Assembly: GCF_007859295.1 (NCBI RefSeq)
Contig: NZ_VOHB01000002.1
Coordinates: forward strand, 62,001 to 126,000
Length of the DNA: 64,000 bases
Reading direction: 5' to 3'
DNA from: Planococcus sp. CPCC 101016
GTDB taxonomy: Bacteria; Bacillota; Bacilli; Bacillales_A; Planococcaceae
The position numbers were made by a program, and so were the translations under genes. Below the pieces are notes generated by a model. That model ran no database searches, was not told where the DNA came from, and worked only from the letters and a program-made list of their open reading frames with translations. Below, piece by piece: positions 36,050 to 44,533 of this stretch (position 1 is its first letter; every line of letters starts with the position of its first letter).

Positions 36050-36820
36050 GTGGAGAAGAAAAGAATCGTTGTGAAAATAGGCAGCAGCTCTTTGACAGAT
36101 GAATGTGGTAAATTGTCAATTGAAAAGCTGCGTGAGCATGTGGATGCACTGGCTCGCTTAAAAGAAGAGGGACATGAAGTAATATTGATATCGTCTGGAG
36201 CAGTCGCTGCAGGATGTACCAGCATGGGCTATTTATCGCGTCCGGATACAGTGGTTGATAAGCAGTCAGCGGCGGCCGTAGGCCAAAGCCTTCTGCTGCA
36301 GGCCTATGCGGATGAATGCAAAAAACACACTATTGTAGCGGCACAACTGTTATTAACAAAAGATCTCTATAAAAATGCCAATGCCACTATTTCAAAGTTA
36401 CTGGAACGAAACGTTCTGCCGATCATCAATGAGAATGATTCGGTTTCAGTGAAAGAGCTGACGTTTGGAGACAATGATATGCTGTCAGCTTTAGTAAGTG
36501 GGCTTGTCCATGCGGACTTCCTAATTATATTGACGGACATTAACGGCATTTATCAAGACAATCCAAGAACCAATCCTCAGGCTCAGAAATATCTCCATCT
36601 CAACGAAATCCCAGATGAATTAGTGGAAGCTACATCTTCTGCCGGCTCTGACGTTGGCACTGGCGGTATGAAATCAAAAGTTGAGGCAGCCCGAACGGCG
36701 TTGGCTTTAGGGGTGCAGGTATTTATCGGTTCCGGAACAGGCAGCGAGAAACTGGTCGATATATTCCAAGGAAAAGGCGATGGAACCTATATTGGCGTGA
36801 AAACAAAAATGGGTGTTTGA
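36050..36820 (+). CDS. proB: Glutamate 5-kinase, short form without PUA domain
   Basis: A 256-residue amino-acid kinase that phosphorylates glutamate in the first step of proline synthesis. Family parts: [11 protein letters not shown] at the N-terminus, [33 protein letters not shown], and [12 protein letters not shown]. It ends where the kinase domain ends; the about 110-residue PUA domain of typical ProB (365-370 residues) is absent. Short forms are known in some Bacillota. Start is GTG at 36050 with a weak GGGTGGTG site. A leader terminator precedes it and proA follows after 28 bases. Confidence 0.93.
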   Translation: MEKKRIVVKIGSSSLTDECGKLSIEKLREHVDALARLKEEGHEVILISSGAVAAGCTSMGYLSRPDTVVDKQSAAAVGQSLLLQAYADECKKHTIVAAQLLLTKDLYKNANATISKLLERNVLPIINENDSVSVKELTFGDNDMLSALVSGLVHADFLIILTDINGIYQDNPRTNPQAQKYLHLNEIPDELVEATSSAGSDVGTGGMKSKVEAARTALALGVQVFIGSGTGSEKLVDIFQGKGDGTYIGVKTKMGV

Positions 36821-36848
36821 GTAACGAAAATCGAAAGGGGAATCGTGA

Positions 36849-38126
36849 ATGACCGAACTTCTTCAAGAACAGCAAACCGAGAAAAGTGAACTAATTCTAA
36901 AAGCGAAACAAGCGAAACAGGCTTCAAGGGTATTGGCAAAGTCCACAACCAAGCAAAAAAACAATGCTTTGCGTTTGATTTCAGCTCAATTGCTGGAAGA
37001 ACAATCTTATATTCTGGAAGAGAACAGCAAGGACGTGGAAATCGGACGCCAAAATGGAATGAGTGACTCCTTGGTAGATCGTCTGCAGCTGGATCAAGCG
37101 CGGTTAAAAGACATGGCAGATGCCTTGATCCAATTGACGAAACTGGCAGACCCTGTCGGTGAAGTGCTGGAAAAATGGGAGCGGCCGAATGGCTTAACCA
37201 TGTCTAAAATACGCGTACCTTTAGGGGTTGTCGGCATGATTTACGAAGCGCGCCCGAATGTTACGGTGGATGCCTCCAGCTTATGCCTGAAAACTGGCAA
37301 TGCGGTGGTATTGCGCGGCAGTTCTACAGCGATCCATTCAAATAAAGCGATTGTTGCTGTTATCCACCGAGCACTTGAGAAAAGTGAACTACCGATTGAA
37401 TCAGTTCAATTATTGGAAGATACGAGCAGGGAAGCAGCTTCTCATATGTTCAAGCTCAATGAATACTTGGATGTGCTGATTCCCCGCGGAGGCGCTAAGC
37501 TGATTCAAACGGTCGTCCAAAACTCAACCGTACCGGTACTCGAGACAGGGGCAGGAAATTGCCATATCTATATTGATGAAACAGCGGATGTTAAAATGGC
37601 CATAGCAATTGCGCTAAATGCCAAAATACAACGTCCTTCAGTGTGTAATTCCTGTGAAAGCATTCTGGTTCATAAAGCGTGGGCGGAGAAGCACTTACCT
37701 GAGTTGATGGAAGCCCTGCAGGATCAGCAGGTACAAATTCATGGAGACGAGTCCACACAGAAACTCTCCTCTATGGTGATACCTGCAGAAGAGGCAGATT
37801 GGGAAATGGAATACTTAGGTCTGGAAGTGGCAATGAAAACAGTCGATGATGTGAGCGAAGCGATTCAACACATCAATACTTACGGCACCAAGCATTCAGA
37901 AGCTATTATTTCATCCAGTTCGGAAAGTGTTGATCAATTCTTTATGGAAATTGATGCTGCAGCAGTCTATCATAATGCATCCACCCGCTTCACAGACGGT
38001 TTTGAATTTGGATTTGGTGCTGAGATCGGTATCAGTACGCAGAAACTCCATGCGCGAGGACCTATGGGTCTACCGGCTCTGACATCGACTAAATATATCG
38101 TACGCGGAAATGGGCAAATAAAATAA
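36849..38126 (+). CDS. proA: Glutamate-5-semialdehyde dehydrogenase (gamma-glutamyl phosphate reductase)
   Basis: A 425-residue NADPH-dependent aldehyde-dehydrogenase-fold enzyme, second step of proline synthesis. Key parts: [24 protein letters not shown]-like [11 protein letters not shown], and the catalytic cysteine in [21 protein letters not shown] before the ATG. Forms an operon with proB and ends at a strong terminator. There is no proC here. Confidence 0.95.
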   Translation: MTELLQEQQTEKSELILKAKQAKQASRVLAKSTTKQKNNALRLISAQLLEEQSYILEENSKDVEIGRQNGMSDSLVDRLQLDQARLKDMADALIQLTKLADPVGEVLEKWERPNGLTMSKIRVPLGVVGMIYEARPNVTVDASSLCLKTGNAVVLRGSSTAIHSNKAIVAVIHRALEKSELPIESVQLLEDTSREAASHMFKLNEYLDVLIPRGGAKLIQTVVQNSTVPVLETGAGNCHIYIDETADVKMAIAIALNAKIQRPSVCNSCESILVHKAWAEKHLPELMEALQDQQVQIHGDESTQKLSSMVIPAEEADWEMEYLGLEVAMKTVDDVSEAIQHINTYGTKHSEAIISSSSESVDQFFMEIDAAAVYHNASTRFTDGFEFGFGAEIGISTQKLHARGPMGLPALTSTKYIVRGNGQIK

Positions 38127-38142
38127 AAAGTTTGGAACAAAG

Positions 38143-38178
38143 AGAAAAGGACCGGAAGCAAACTGCTTCCGGTCCTTT
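38143..38178. terminator. Bidirectional terminator
   Basis: AAAAGGACCGGAAGC / GCTTCCGGTCCTTTT stem between convergent proA and the DUF4395 gene. Confidence 0.85.
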
Positions 38179-38591
38179 TATGCCTGCGCTTTGGTTCTGT
38201 TATGCTTCCACATCATATAGCGATACCGGACAGTACAGCCAATACAATAGCCCATTAATGCAACTCCTGCTGCGATAATGACCATGCCACTAAAGGCATA
38301 CCCTAACAGCTGAATGCCGAAAGCGAAAGAAAGAAGCGATAGCCCCAAACAGATTGTCGCAATCCATTGATTGAAAAGCTGCTGATTCTTATCTTCCTGT
38401 TGATAACTGGCGATCGGTTTTTTCAGAAAGCGGCGGCTGAATTGGATGACGGGATTTTTCTTGGTGATCAAGGTATAAATGCCAACTGCGAATGGCAACA
38501 GCAGAATGGCGGGATGGAGTAATAATCCTGCTAGTGCAGATACGACGATAAAAATTTGGTTGATCTGGACAAGGGGTTTAGGAATGGTCAC
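38178..38591 (-). CDS. DUF4395 membrane protein
   Basis: A 137-residue protein with four membrane segments in two pairs. It fits the DUF4395 pattern: IPKPLVQINQ at the start, RFLKKPIASYQQEDKNQQLFNQWIA in the middle and GYCIGCTVRY near the end. The paired cysteines (C-I-G-C) in the last membrane helix suggest a thiol-redox or metal link, which is inference. Function unknown. The start ATG has GGAGGAG upstream on the minus strand. Confidence 0.8.
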   Translation of the reverse strand: MTIPKPLVQINQIFIVVSALAGLLLHPAILLLPFAVGIYTLITKKNPVIQFSRRFLKKPIASYQQEDKNQQLFNQWIATICLGLSLLSFAFGIQLLGYAFSGMVIIAAGVALMGYCIGCTVRYRYMMWKHNRTKAQA

Positions 38592-38685
38592 GGACTCTCC
38601 TCCTTCGATTATCCCTTATTATACTTAGTAACTTACTAGGGATAAAGAAACCTGCTTGAAAAAAGGATAAACAAGAGCAACCCTT

Positions 38686-40044
38686 TTATAAAAGCTGAGA
38701 AATGAACAGTGTGGCCATACCAAAATAAATGAGCAAGGACAGAATGTCGTTGATCGTCGTGATTAAAGGACCCGATGCAACAGCAGGATCAATATTGAGT
38801 CGGTACAGAATAAGAGGAATAATAGTTCCGGCTAAAGTTCCGATAATTAAAGTCATCAATAGAGAACCGCCGACCACAATACCCAATACAAAGTTGCCTT
38901 GCCATATATATGCAATCAATAGGATGAGTACTGAACAAATGACGCCGATAATAATACCAACCCATAATTCCCTGACAATCAGTTTAATGGTCTGTTTGAA
39001 ATCAAGCTTTTGGGAAGCTAATCCACGAACCACCACAGATAGTGATTGCGTACCGGTGTTTCCTGTCATCCCCGCAATCATCGGCATAAAGAAAGTCAGT
39101 GCTACAACGGTCTGCAGCGTTTCTTCAAAGCGGCTGATGATGCCGCCGGAAAACAAGCCGATGAACAGCAGAAGGATTAGCCAAGGCAAACGCCGGTAAG
39201 CGGCAATCAAAGCAGGCGTATTGAAATCAATTGATTTACCAGAAGCTGATAATTTTTCAATATCTTCATTCGCTTCCTGCATAACCACATCGATCACATC
39301 GTCGACGGTTAATACACCGACAAGTCTATTGTCTTTTTCAACAATCGGCAACGTAACAAAATCATAGCGGCTGATCAATTGAGCAGCATCTTCCTGATCC
39401 GTTAGTACATCGGCTTTAACAACCCGATTGTACATCACTTCTTCAATTTGATCATCTAAATTTCCAAGAATCAAATCCTTATAAGATACAACGCCTACCA
39501 ATTTTTTGTCTTCATCTACAACATACAGATAGTTGAGGTATTCTGCCAATTCCGCAAAATCTTTAATCTTATCAACAGCTTCCCGAATCGTGTAATGGCG
39601 CGGAATCCATACATACCGGTTATTCATCAAGCGACCGGCCGTTTCAGGAGGATAAGTCATCGTGTTTTGTACAAACCTGGAGTCGTCCTGGTTAATTTGC
39701 AGCAATAGTTCTTCAATGCGTTCGGGTTCCAGATCATCCAACAAGAGCGCCAGATCATCGTTATCCATACGATCAAGGACTTTTGCTGATTTTTCGAGAC
39801 CTAGTTTTTGAAGGATATCAATTTGTTCATCCTTAGGAAGTTCCTGCATCAATTCGGTCAATTGCCGAATGCTTAAATAGAGAAGGAACTTATTGCGGTG
39901 CTTTTCCGGCAGGTGTCGATACTGGATAGCCATGTCGTATGGCTGAAGTTCATCCAGGATATCCTGGAACTCAATAATTTTTCCTTCTTTTAAGGCTTTT
40001 ATCAAAGCCAATGTAATTTCGTCTTCGCGCAGCGCTATAGACAT
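38686..40044 (-). CDS. mgtE: Magnesium transporter MgtE
   Basis: A 452-residue channel for Mg2+. In order: N-terminal superhelical domain (about 1-130), two CBS domains (about 131-255) that sense intracellular Mg2+, a linking helix, and five C-terminal membrane helices with the pore motif FFMPMIAGMTGNTGTQS. A GTG at 40053 abuts the AAAGGAG site, so the ATG at 40044 with eight-base spacing is the start. The about 100-base upstream space shows no M-box riboswitch, which often controls mgtE in Bacillus. Confidence 0.93.
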   Translation of the reverse strand: MSIALREDEITLALIKALKEGKIIEFQDILDELQPYDMAIQYRHLPEKHRNKFLLYLSIRQLTELMQELPKDEQIDILQKLGLEKSAKVLDRMDNDDLALLLDDLEPERIEELLLQINQDDSRFVQNTMTYPPETAGRLMNNRYVWIPRHYTIREAVDKIKDFAELAEYLNYLYVVDEDKKLVGVVSYKDLILGNLDDQIEEVMYNRVVKADVLTDQEDAAQLISRYDFVTLPIVEKDNRLVGVLTVDDVIDVVMQEANEDIEKLSASGKSIDFNTPALIAAYRRLPWLILLLFIGLFSGGIISRFEETLQTVVALTFFMPMIAGMTGNTGTQSLSVVVRGLASQKLDFKQTIKLIVRELWVGIIIGVICSVLILLIAYIWQGNFVLGIVVGGSLLMTLIIGTLAGTIIPLILYRLNIDPAVASGPLITTINDILSLLIYFGMATLFISQLL

Positions 40045-40155
40045 ATAGTTCACTCCTTTTATACAGGAAATACAGAAATCCTCTTGTTGATTATTGCGTT
40101 AAAACTTTAATTTGAAAAGGGTAAAAAAGGGGTAGTAATATTGTATTATTTGACA

Positions 40156-40161
40156 TATAAT
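40156..40161 (+). promoter_or_regulatory. -10 element of the c-di-GMP riboswitch transcript
   Basis: TATAAT placed so that transcription would begin just before the riboswitch. The -35 region 17 bases upstream (TAGTAA) is poor, so an activator or a different sigma factor is possible. Confidence 0.45.
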
Positions 40162-40175
40162 AATAAAAATCTGAA

Positions 40176-40256
40176 AAAGGCAAACTTCACCGAAAGGGAA
40201 GGACGCAAAGCCATGAGCCTAACCGTTGAAAAACGCAAGGTTGTCAGGTTGCCTGG
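40176..40256 (+). ncRNA. Class I cyclic-di-GMP riboswitch (GEMM-I)
   Basis: The aptamer has all parts of the GEMM-I consensus: P1 pairing AGGCAA with TTGCCT, a P2 hairpin closed by a GAAA tetraloop (CCGAAAGG), the GGACGCAAAGCC core, GAGCCTAA, and a P3 hairpin ending in the receptor side CGCAAGGTTGTCAGG. It precedes the secreted-protein gene at 40302. Downstream a hairpin (CGTTCTG...CAGAATG with inner AGCC/GGCT) ends just before GGGAGG and lacks a T-run. Control is therefore probably at translation initiation. Whether c-di-GMP turns the gene on or off cannot be read. Confidence 0.88.
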
Positions 40257-40301
40257 TCTCGTTCTGTGAGCCACGGCTGCAGAATGGGAGGATACGGAAA
40301 A

Positions 40302-41171
40302 ATGAAAAAATTGATGATGGCGGGTGTATTGTTGTTGTTTATGCTGACACAAAATGGTTTTAATGCCCAAGCAGCTGAAGTGGATGTTAAAGCGACCTGG
40401 TTATGGAATCCTTGGATGATCTACAGTGATGAAGCAGGTACACTTGCTTTTTTGGAAAGTAAAGATGTGAATAAGGTTTATGTACAGATTGATGCAGAGA
40501 TTCCAGCCGGTGTTTACGAGAGCTTTATCGAAAAAGCGGGAGCCTTAGGTATAGCCATCTACGCTTTAGATGGAGCGCCTGACTGGGTAGCACCGAAAGG
40601 CTTTACCAAACAGGATCGGTTAATGGCTTGGCTATCAAGCTACCAAAAAGGGGCTGCGCCGGCTCAAAAATTCGCTGGAGTACACCTGGATGTGGAACCT
40701 TATCTTTACAGCGGCTGGAACACCAACCGGGCAACGACTGTAAAAGCTTACCAAACTCTTTTAACGAAAGCAAAATCCAGCACAGCTGCGTTGAACCTGC
40801 CATTGGAAGCGGATCTGCCTTTCTGGTTCGATGAAATTTCCTATAGCAACACTTATGGCAAAGGGATTCTTGCTGAATGGGTAATCGCCAATACACAAAG
40901 CGTCACTCTTATGGCGTATCGGGATTCGGCAGTCCTGATCAATGAACTTGTGAAAAATGAAGTAGCATACGGAGAAAAGTACGGGAAAAAAGTAGTGGTT
41001 GGTGTTGAAACCGGTCAAACTGATGAAGGCGATGCGATCACTTTCTATGAAGAGGGCGAAGCTTTCATGAATAACGAATTAGCAGCAGTTTCCCAACACT
41101 ATTCTGCAGCAAAAGGATTTGGCGGAATTGCTATCCATCATGTGGATAGCTGGAAAACGATGGCTCCATGA
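40302..41171 (+). CDS. Secreted TIM-barrel protein under c-di-GMP riboswitch control
   Basis: A 289-residue exported protein. The signal peptide (about 1-24, ending AQAA) is followed by a domain with repeated beta/alpha units: ATWLWNPW, VYVQID, IAIYALDG, AGVHLDVEPY (Asp130, Glu132), SVTLMAYRD, VVVGVET and GIAIHHVDSW. The strand ends carry acidic residues as in glycoside hydrolases, notably the D-x-E of the fourth strand. I infer a polysaccharide-modifying or -binding enzyme, but no named family is certain. GGGAGG at 40286 and ATG at 40302 define the start. It has its own terminator. Confidence 0.8.
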   Translation: MKKLMMAGVLLLFMLTQNGFNAQAAEVDVKATWLWNPWMIYSDEAGTLAFLESKDVNKVYVQIDAEIPAGVYESFIEKAGALGIAIYALDGAPDWVAPKGFTKQDRLMAWLSSYQKGAAPAQKFAGVHLDVEPYLYSGWNTNRATTVKAYQTLLTKAKSSTAALNLPLEADLPFWFDEISYSNTYGKGILAEWVIANTQSVTLMAYRDSAVLINELVKNEVAYGEKYGKKVVVGVETGQTDEGDAITFYEEGEAFMNNELAAVSQHYSAAKGFGGIAIHHVDSWKTMAP

Positions 41172-41260
41172 AGAGAAACTTCATTATAACTAGAAATTTC
41201 TATTGAATTTTATCTGGAGCATTCAAGCTTTAACGGTCAGTGGAACAATAGAAAGGAATT

Positions 41261-41298
41261 AGCAAGGTTGGCCAATTTGGCCAACCTTGCTGTTTTTT
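41261..41298 (+). terminator. Terminator after the riboswitch-controlled gene
   Basis: Perfect stem AGCAAGGTTGGCC / GGCCAACCTTGCT followed by TTTTTT. Confidence 0.88.
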
Positions 41299-41321
41299 CT
41301 TTCAGCTGAATACAATAAATA

Positions 41322-41330
41322 TGATACAAT
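41322..41330 (+). promoter_or_regulatory. Extended -10 promoter of the HEAT-glycosyltransferase operon
   Basis: TG-A-TACAAT, an extended -10 element about 95 bases before the first start codon. The operon therefore appears to have its own promoter, separate from the riboswitch transcript. Confidence 0.45.
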
Positions 41331-41424
41331 ATCCTAAATTATCAACTTTGTTGGATTTTAATGGGATTTTATGTATGCGAAAAGAGGCTGCGGAAGGTAC
41401 CAGTGAAAAAAGGAGATTTGTTCA

Positions 41425-42468
41425 ATGATTGAAATTTTTATATGGGTGGTTTTCGGTTTACTGGGCATTCAATTGCTGATTTTGGCATTGCTTATGGGAT
41501 GGAAAGCAAAAAATCTTGCTCTTGAAAACAAAATAGAAAAAGAGGTGGCAATCTTAAAACCTCAATTACGGCAATACATAGAAGGTAAACTCTCCACTGA
41601 GCCTGCTTTGCCTGCTGGCAAAAGTCGCTTTAAGCTGATTGAGATCATACTGGATGAACTATCAGCTGATAATTTTCAGGAAGAGCAGAAAGCGACAATT
41701 AATTTATTGGCAGAAAAGCATTTAGCTGATCATTACCGCCGCGCCCTGAAAAAAGGAGCATGGGCAGAGCGTGTCAATGCGCTGTATTTTATCGAGGACT
41801 TCGGACTTTTTTCATTGAAGGAAGATGTTTATCGGCATTTCAGGACAATTAGCAAAAGGGATGAAGAGTTTCGTCAATGCATCCGTGTCTGTGCCGCTTT
41901 GCAGGAGGAACGGCTGATGGATGCGGCTATTGAGAGCAAAGATCTATCATTCGGCATGATCAAGGAACTGCTGTACCGACTGGATGAGGATTTACTGAAA
42001 TTAACGCTGGAACGGATTCAATCCAAAGAGGACATTTCAGAAAACATGCTTTATGCCTTCATCGCATTCAGCGGAGAACATCATATTGACATGCTCTTTC
42101 CGTTTGTCGAAAAGAAATTGCGGGATGACCGTAAAGAAGTTCGCCTGAAGGCCATGAGCAGCTTATGTCTTTACAAAAAAATGACGGATCCTGCTATTCT
42201 TTCCGAATTCTTTGATTCAAAATATTGGCAAGAGCGGATGTATGCAGCCAAGCTGACAGGTGCCTGCCGTTTTGAGCAGTACAAACCTCATTTGGTCTAT
42301 CTGTTGTCGGACAATGTATGGTGGGTCCGTTTTGCAGGAGCTGAAAATCTCAAAGTCTTCAAAGGCGGCAACAATGTGCTTAAGCAGGTGGCAGCTGACC
42401 ATGCGGATGCGTATGCCAGGGATATCGCTAGACATATGCTGACAAGGGAAGGCGGGGACCTTACATGA
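41425..42468 (+). CDS. Membrane-anchored HEAT-repeat protein
   Basis: A 347-residue protein. Residues 3-26 are a membrane segment; the rest is cytoplasmic and mostly helical. From about residue 100 the helices come in pairs of HEAT-like repeats: WAERVNALYFIEDFG, VRLKAMSSLCLYK, WQERMYAAKLTGACR and WWVRFAGAENLKVF. It has no catalytic motif, so it is likely a scaffold or regulator. Its stop overlaps the start of the glycosyltransferase by four bases (ATGA), so the two are made together, probably as partners in one complex. AAAAAGGAG precedes the ATG. Confidence 0.8.
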   Translation: MIEIFIWVVFGLLGIQLLILALLMGWKAKNLALENKIEKEVAILKPQLRQYIEGKLSTEPALPAGKSRFKLIEIILDELSADNFQEEQKATINLLAEKHLADHYRRALKKGAWAERVNALYFIEDFGLFSLKEDVYRHFRTISKRDEEFRQCIRVCAALQEERLMDAAIESKDLSFGMIKELLYRLDEDLLKLTLERIQSKEDISENMLYAFIAFSGEHHIDMLFPFVEKKLRDDRKEVRLKAMSSLCLYKKMTDPAILSEFFDSKYWQERMYAAKLTGACRFEQYKPHLVYLLSDNVWWVRFAGAENLKVFKGGNNVLKQVAADHADAYARDIARHMLTREGGDLT

Positions 42469-43904
42469 GTGGAAATGGAATTACACTAGTCATTGAAATT
42501 ATTTCCTGGGCAATAATTGGCTATATGATTGCAGCCGGGGCCATTTACTTAGTGCTTTTTCTTGTGGCCAGCCCGAAAATAAGCAAAGAGAAAAAACTGA
42601 ATCGGCATGAGCAGATTGAGGAAATGTCGATCAATAAAGACACCTATCCTATTTCTATACTTGTTCCGGCTTATAACGAGGAGGCCGGGGTAGTCAGTAC
42701 AGTTCGGTCATTATTGAGCTTGAATTACCCGCAATATGAAATTATCGTCGTCAACGATGGTTCTACAGATACAACGAGTGAAAAAGTAATGTCCCAATTC
42801 AAGATGGAACCGATAGAATTGGCTATCCGAACGTATTTCAAAACTGGAGAAATTAAAAAGGCCTACCGTTCAACGCTTCACGCCAATTTATTTTTGATCG
42901 AAAAAGAAAATGGCGGCAAGGCCGATGCCCTGAATGCCGGAGTGAACTTCTCAAGGTATCCTTATTTCGCGGCAATTGATGGTGATTCGATTCTGGAGCA
43001 GGATGCGTTGCTCAAAACCATGAAACCGATTGTTGATTCCAGTGGCATGGTGACTGCAACAGGAGGAACGGTCAGAATCGCCAATGGCTGCAAAATCAAT
43101 CGCGGTGTCATCGAAAAAGTGGCATTGCCAAAGAGGCCCTTGGAAGTCATGCAAATCATTGAGTACTTCCGGGCGTTTCTCATCGGACGCCTTGGCTTTA
43201 GCCGAGTCAACATTCTGCTGATTATATCAGGTGCGTTCGGGGTCTTTGAAAAAAGCCGGGTCATCAAAGTTGGCGGTTATAAAACCGATACCGTAGGAGA
43301 AGATATGGAATTGATTGTTCGCTTGCACCGCTCCATTAAAGATGAAAAATCCAAGCAGCGGATCGAATACATTCAGGATCCTGTTTGTTGGACGGAAGCT
43401 CCAAGTACCATAGCTTCCTTGCGTGCGCAGCGGATCCGCTGGCAAAGAGGTCTAGCAGAAACTTTATGGACACATCGCGGAATGATGCTCAACCCAAAAT
43501 ACAGAGGAATTGGCTTATTTTCGATGCCCTACTATGTCTTAATTGAGCTGTTAAGTGCTGTCTTTGAAGTGACCGGCTATTTTATTATCATCGGTGGCCT
43601 CGCGTTCTCCTTTATCGAGACCGATATCGCGCTCGTCATGCTGCTGGTGATGGTGCTGTACGGATCCCTGCTTTCTGCACTCGCTGTCCTGCTGGAAGAG
43701 TGGACGTACCACAAATACCCAACGGTCAAAAGCATCCTTGTCCTTTATGCCTATGCATTGACAGAAACATTCTGGTACCGGATCCTGATGAATTTCTGGC
43801 GGGTGCAGGGCTTGTTCTACGCATTCAAGAAAAAATCCGTATGGGGAGACATGGAGCGTAAAGGTGTTTTCTCGGATGACGAACCAGAAGAAGGAAGTCT
43901 GTAA
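42465..43904 (+). CDS. Processive family 2 glycosyltransferase (exopolysaccharide synthase)
   Basis: A 479-residue membrane enzyme of the BcsA/IcaA/hyaluronan-synthase type. One N-terminal membrane segment (about 7-32) is followed by the GT-A domain: SILVPAYNE, VNDGSTD, Asp172/Asp174 in AIDGDS, G-E-D at 278-280 as catalytic base region, and Q-R-I-R-W at 322-326. Three or four C-terminal membrane segments follow. These motifs define processive synthases that polymerise and extrude a polysaccharide. The polymer is unknown; poly-N-acetylglucosamine or a glucan are possibilities. Translationally coupled to the HEAT protein; a terminator overlaps its 3' end. Confidence 0.9.
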   Translation: MSGNGITLVIEIISWAIIGYMIAAGAIYLVLFLVASPKISKEKKLNRHEQIEEMSINKDTYPISILVPAYNEEAGVVSTVRSLLSLNYPQYEIIVVNDGSTDTTSEKVMSQFKMEPIELAIRTYFKTGEIKKAYRSTLHANLFLIEKENGGKADALNAGVNFSRYPYFAAIDGDSILEQDALLKTMKPIVDSSGMVTATGGTVRIANGCKINRGVIEKVALPKRPLEVMQIIEYFRAFLIGRLGFSRVNILLIISGAFGVFEKSRVIKVGGYKTDTVGEDMELIVRLHRSIKDEKSKQRIEYIQDPVCWTEAPSTIASLRAQRIRWQRGLAETLWTHRGMMLNPKYRGIGLFSMPYYVLIELLSAVFEVTGYFIIIGGLAFSFIETDIALVMLLVMVLYGSLLSALAVLLEEWTYHKYPTVKSILVLYAYALTETFWYRILMNFWRVQGLFYAFKKKSVWGDMERKGVFSDDEPEEGSL

Positions 43905-43923
43905 AAGGCTTCCTTCTTTTTTT
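43888..43923 (+). terminator. Terminator of the HEAT-glycosyltransferase operon
   Basis: AGAAGGAAG(TC) / GCTTCCTTCT stem that includes the stop codon region, followed by T7. Confidence 0.8.
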
Positions 43924-43981
43924 ATAAATCTGAAGCTTATCATGTAATAAAAAATATCAATTGAGAAAGAAGTGGAAAGCC

Positions 43982-44437
43982 ATGGAGCGAATAAAAATGG
44001 GTGCTTGGGTAATTGAGGTTGATATGGACAAAACATTGGATTTTTATACTGACTATCATTTAATCACGGAAGATTGCACATGTGATTATTGCGCTAATTA
44101 TGTTTTAGCCTGTACTGATTTTCCTTCAACGTATAAAGGAGTTTTTGATTCACTTGGCATTGATCCACGTAAAGAAGGCGAGATCTCTCACTACATGGAA
44201 AAGGACAATGGAACACATTTGTACGGAGTCTTTTATCATATTGTCGGCAGAATAATTAAAGGCCCTCAATTATGGGTGCCCACTCAAAAAGGCAGTGAGG
44301 TATCTTCGCCGCATTTCGCTACGTATCACGGTATAGAGTTAGGCTTCAGTGAAGATTTAATGCTATTGCCGGAAGGATTTCCTGAGCCAGCGATTCAATT
44401 TGAAATGGAGGTTACTATCCCATGGCTGTTAAGCTAG
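43982..44437 (+). CDS. Uncharacterised 151-residue protein with a cysteine cluster
   Basis: I do not recognise this family. It is a soluble alpha/beta protein without a signal peptide. Residues about 25-44 hold four cysteines (EDCTCDYCANYVLACTDF), a possible metal site. The centre contains EISHYMEKDNGTHLYGVFYHIVGRI and the end is strand-rich. The start is uncertain: ATG at 43982 has a weak GTGGAAAG site; ATG at 43997 has GGAG nine bases before it. It sits between the glycosyltransferase and the convergent anchored hydrolase gene but after a terminator, so it is transcribed separately or by read-through. Confidence 0.65.
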   Translation: MERIKMGAWVIEVDMDKTLDFYTDYHLITEDCTCDYCANYVLACTDFPSTYKGVFDSLGIDPRKEGEISHYMEKDNGTHLYGVFYHIVGRIIKGPQLWVPTQKGSEVSSPHFATYHGIELGFSEDLMLLPEGFPEPAIQFEMEVTIPWLLS

Positions 44438-44492
44438 TGCAATTCAATGAAGTGGGTGGTTTTATAACTTAGAATTAACCAAAATTCCAATG

Positions 44493-44533
44493 AAAAAGCC
44501 CGACACGGAATCAACCGTGTCGGGCTTGTTTTA
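44493..44533. terminator. Bidirectional terminator
   Basis: Perfect stem AAGCCCGACACGG / CCGTGTCGGGCTT between convergent genes, A-run on one side and T-rich on the other. Confidence 0.88.

Noticed and set aside
35930-36050. T-box riboswitch in the proB leader
   Set aside because: A TGGT occurs near the terminator, but the leader is only about 115 bases and has no specifier loop or T-box core sequence.
40045-40155. M-box riboswitch for mgtE
   Set aside because: The leader is short and no M-box consensus segments are visible.
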